NCBI GenBank assembly: GCA_026702745.1
Contig: JAPPBT010000016.1
Span: 1 to 52,180 of the forward strand
Direction of reading: 5' to 3'
Length of the DNA: 52,180 nt
DNA from: Gemmatimonadota bacterium
GTDB taxonomy: Bacteria > JAAXHH01
This document shows positions 50,991 to 52,180 of this stretch, piece by piece. The stretch's first letter is position 1, and each line of letters starts with the position of its first letter. The position numbers and the translations under genes were made by a program. The notes beneath the pieces are model-generated. The model did not search any database and was not told the DNA's origin. It worked only from the letters and a program-made list of their open reading frames with translations.

Positions 50991-52180
50991 ATGGTCTTTG
51001 TCTATACTTTACTGTATTCCGCGCTGACCGTGCTGCTCTCGCCGGTCCTGGTCTGCCTGTCCATCCTGGACCGGTACGGGATGCGCCAGCGGCTCGGTCA
51101 GCGGCCCCTCGTACCCGACGGAGAAAACCGGCCGGTAATCTGGTTCCACTGCGCGTCCGTGGGCGAAGCCACCGGCCTGGCGGCCGTGATTGGAGGATTC
51201 GCGAAACGCCACCCCGGTTACCAGGTGCTGGTCACCACGATTACGGAAACCGGTCTGGACTATGCCAGGAAGCACGTACCCCAGGCCCGGTACTTCGGAC
51301 TGGCGCCCCTCGACGCGCCTTTCATCGTCCGTCCGGTGTTCAGGCGGGTACGCCCCCGCGCGCTGGTCCTGCTCGAAGGCGAACTCTGGCCCGGCATGCT
51401 CGGAGCGGCTGCCGCTCATGACTGCCCCGTGGCCCTGGTCAACGGCCGCATGTCGGATCGCAGTCTCGCGCGTAACCGTTTCGTGAAGCCGCTGTTCAGG
51501 CACATGCTGCGGCAGTTAGCCGTCGTAGGCGTCCAGCATGCGCTCGACGGGGAACGGTTCATAGCCTTCGGCGCGGTCCCCGGCCGGGTCCGCGTGACCG
51601 GGAACGTCAAGTCCGACCTGGCCGCCGATCAGAAGGACCCCGGGCGGGAAGCGCTGCGCCTGGAACTCGGCCTGTCCGCGTCCGAGCCGGTCATCATGGC
51701 GGGTTGCCCCCGGCCCGTTGAAGAGGAACGCGCCGTACTGGCGGCCTTCGTACGCGTACGGGAACGGTATTCGGATGTAAAGATGATCTGGGCGCCCCGG
51801 CACCTCCGGCGCATACCCCCGGCCGAGCAGATGCTGAAGGCGGCCGGCCTGCAGTTCGCCCGTCGGACGCGGATGGATGGAGCACGCGGGGTAGGCGGTC
51901 ATGACGGTGGGGGTGATATGGACGGTACGGGCGATCCGCTCGCCACGGGCGATCCGGTCTCCAGTCACCTCGACGTGATCATCCTGGACACTATGGGCGA
52001 ACTGGCGGTCATGTACGCCGCCGCGGACATGGCCTACGTCGGCGCCACGCTGGTTCCCCTCGGCGGCCACAACCTGCTCGAACCCGCGGCATGCGGCATT
52101 CCGGTCCTCTTCGGCCCCCACACCGAGAACGTCCGGGCGAGCGCCGCGGCCCTGCTGCGGACCGGGGGCGGCAGGGTCGT
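50991..52180 (+). CDS. waaA: 3-deoxy-D-manno-octulosonic acid transferase (KdtA/WaaA), partial
   Basis: The open frame runs from ATG 50991 off the window end (396 codons, C-terminus missing). The GT30 layout is clear: an N-terminal membrane anchor (YTLLYSALTVLLSPVLVCLSIL), VIWFHCASVGEATGLA, LEGELWPGML with the catalytic-Glu region, and the C-terminal half GGHNLLEPAACGIPVLFGP with nucleotide-sugar contacts. It adds KDO to lipid IVA at the inner membrane, so lpxB, acyltransferase and waaA form a lipid A assembly run. A Gly/Asp-rich insertion (near residues 300-325) departs from the usual sequence. Confidence 0.9.
   Translation, partial: MVFVYTLLYSALTVLLSPVLVCLSILDRYGMRQRLGQRPLVPDGENRPVIWFHCASVGEATGLAAVIGGFAKRHPGYQVLVTTITETGLDYARKHVPQARYFGLAPLDAPFIVRPVFRRVRPRALVLLEGELWPGMLGAAAAHDCPVALVNGRMSDRSLARNRFVKPLFRHMLRQLAVVGVQHALDGERFIAFGAVPGRVRVTGNVKSDLAADQKDPGREALRLELGLSASEPVIMAGCPRPVEEERAVLAAFVRVRERYSDVKMIWAPRHLRRIPPAEQMLKAAGLQFARRTRMDGARGVGGHDGGGDMDGTGDPLATGDPVSSHLDVIILDTMGELAVMYAAADMAYVGATLVPLGGHNLLEPAACGIPVLFGPHTENVRASAAALLRTGGGRV

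Overview
The window is a GC-rich bacterial chromosome segment with densely packed genes. Gram-negative identity is directly supported by lipid A/LPS genes (lpxB, a DUF374 acyltransferase and a KDO transferase, 48944-52180), outer-membrane beta-barrel proteins, lipoproteins and a periplasmic adaptor. Four Gfo/Idh/MocA oxidoreductases, three phytanoyl-CoA dioxygenase (PhyH) proteins, two TIM-barrel sugar isomerases, two amidohydrolases and an IolD homologue resemble what is known from uncultured marine lineages such as Latescibacterota and Poribacteria. That taxonomic guess is inference. TTG and GTG starts preceded by good Shine-Dalgarno sequences are common here.

Layout. 1-2346 (minus): a helix-hairpin-helix/beta-barrel protein cut by the window edge, preceded in transcription by a PorV-like outer-membrane protein. 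2476-5260: two tRNA-Arg genes, each with a near-consensus promoter, enclosing an XRE regulator/unknown-protein pair and a beta-barrel protein. 5342-12811 (plus): a catabolic cluster (Gfo/Idh, sugar isomerase, Nramp-like transporter, Gfo/Idh, IolD, IolE-like). 12875-14053 (minus): a membrane protein and rmlC. 14253-17018 (plus): PhyH, amidohydrolase, DUF3500. 17102-29920 (minus): a run of mostly catabolic and envelope genes (hydroxyacid dehydrogenase, ankyrin protein, DUF899, alcohol dehydrogenase, Tsx-like porin, PhyH, esterase, permease-prefix membrane protein, Gfo/Idh, hydrolase lipoprotein, MFS). 30111-31848 (minus): a lower-GC pair of PD-(D/E)XK nuclease-like genes, the best candidate for an undescribed system. 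31960-36544: DUF1697, a small lipoprotein, Gfo/Idh, amidohydrolase, PhyH. 36574-45540 (plus): a 1362-residue LRR/metzincin lipoprotein, an M23 peptidase and two tandem peptide-binding proteins. 45645-48714 (minus): lactonase, periplasmic adaptor and ABC ATPase. 48944 to the end (plus): lipid A/KDO genes.

How the parts fit. The 5342-12811 genes probably import and oxidise/isomerise a polyol or inositol-like sugar. The PhyH, amidohydrolase and oxidoreductase genes suggest oxidative use of varied small organics. The envelope genes build and remodel the outer membrane. No rRNA, CRISPR array, transposase or prophage gene was found. No stretch longer than about 300 bases lacks a gene; the longest gaps (22800-23036, 33005-33238, 48715-48943) hold only upstream regions. 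I saw no convincing hairpin-plus-T-run terminator anywhere.
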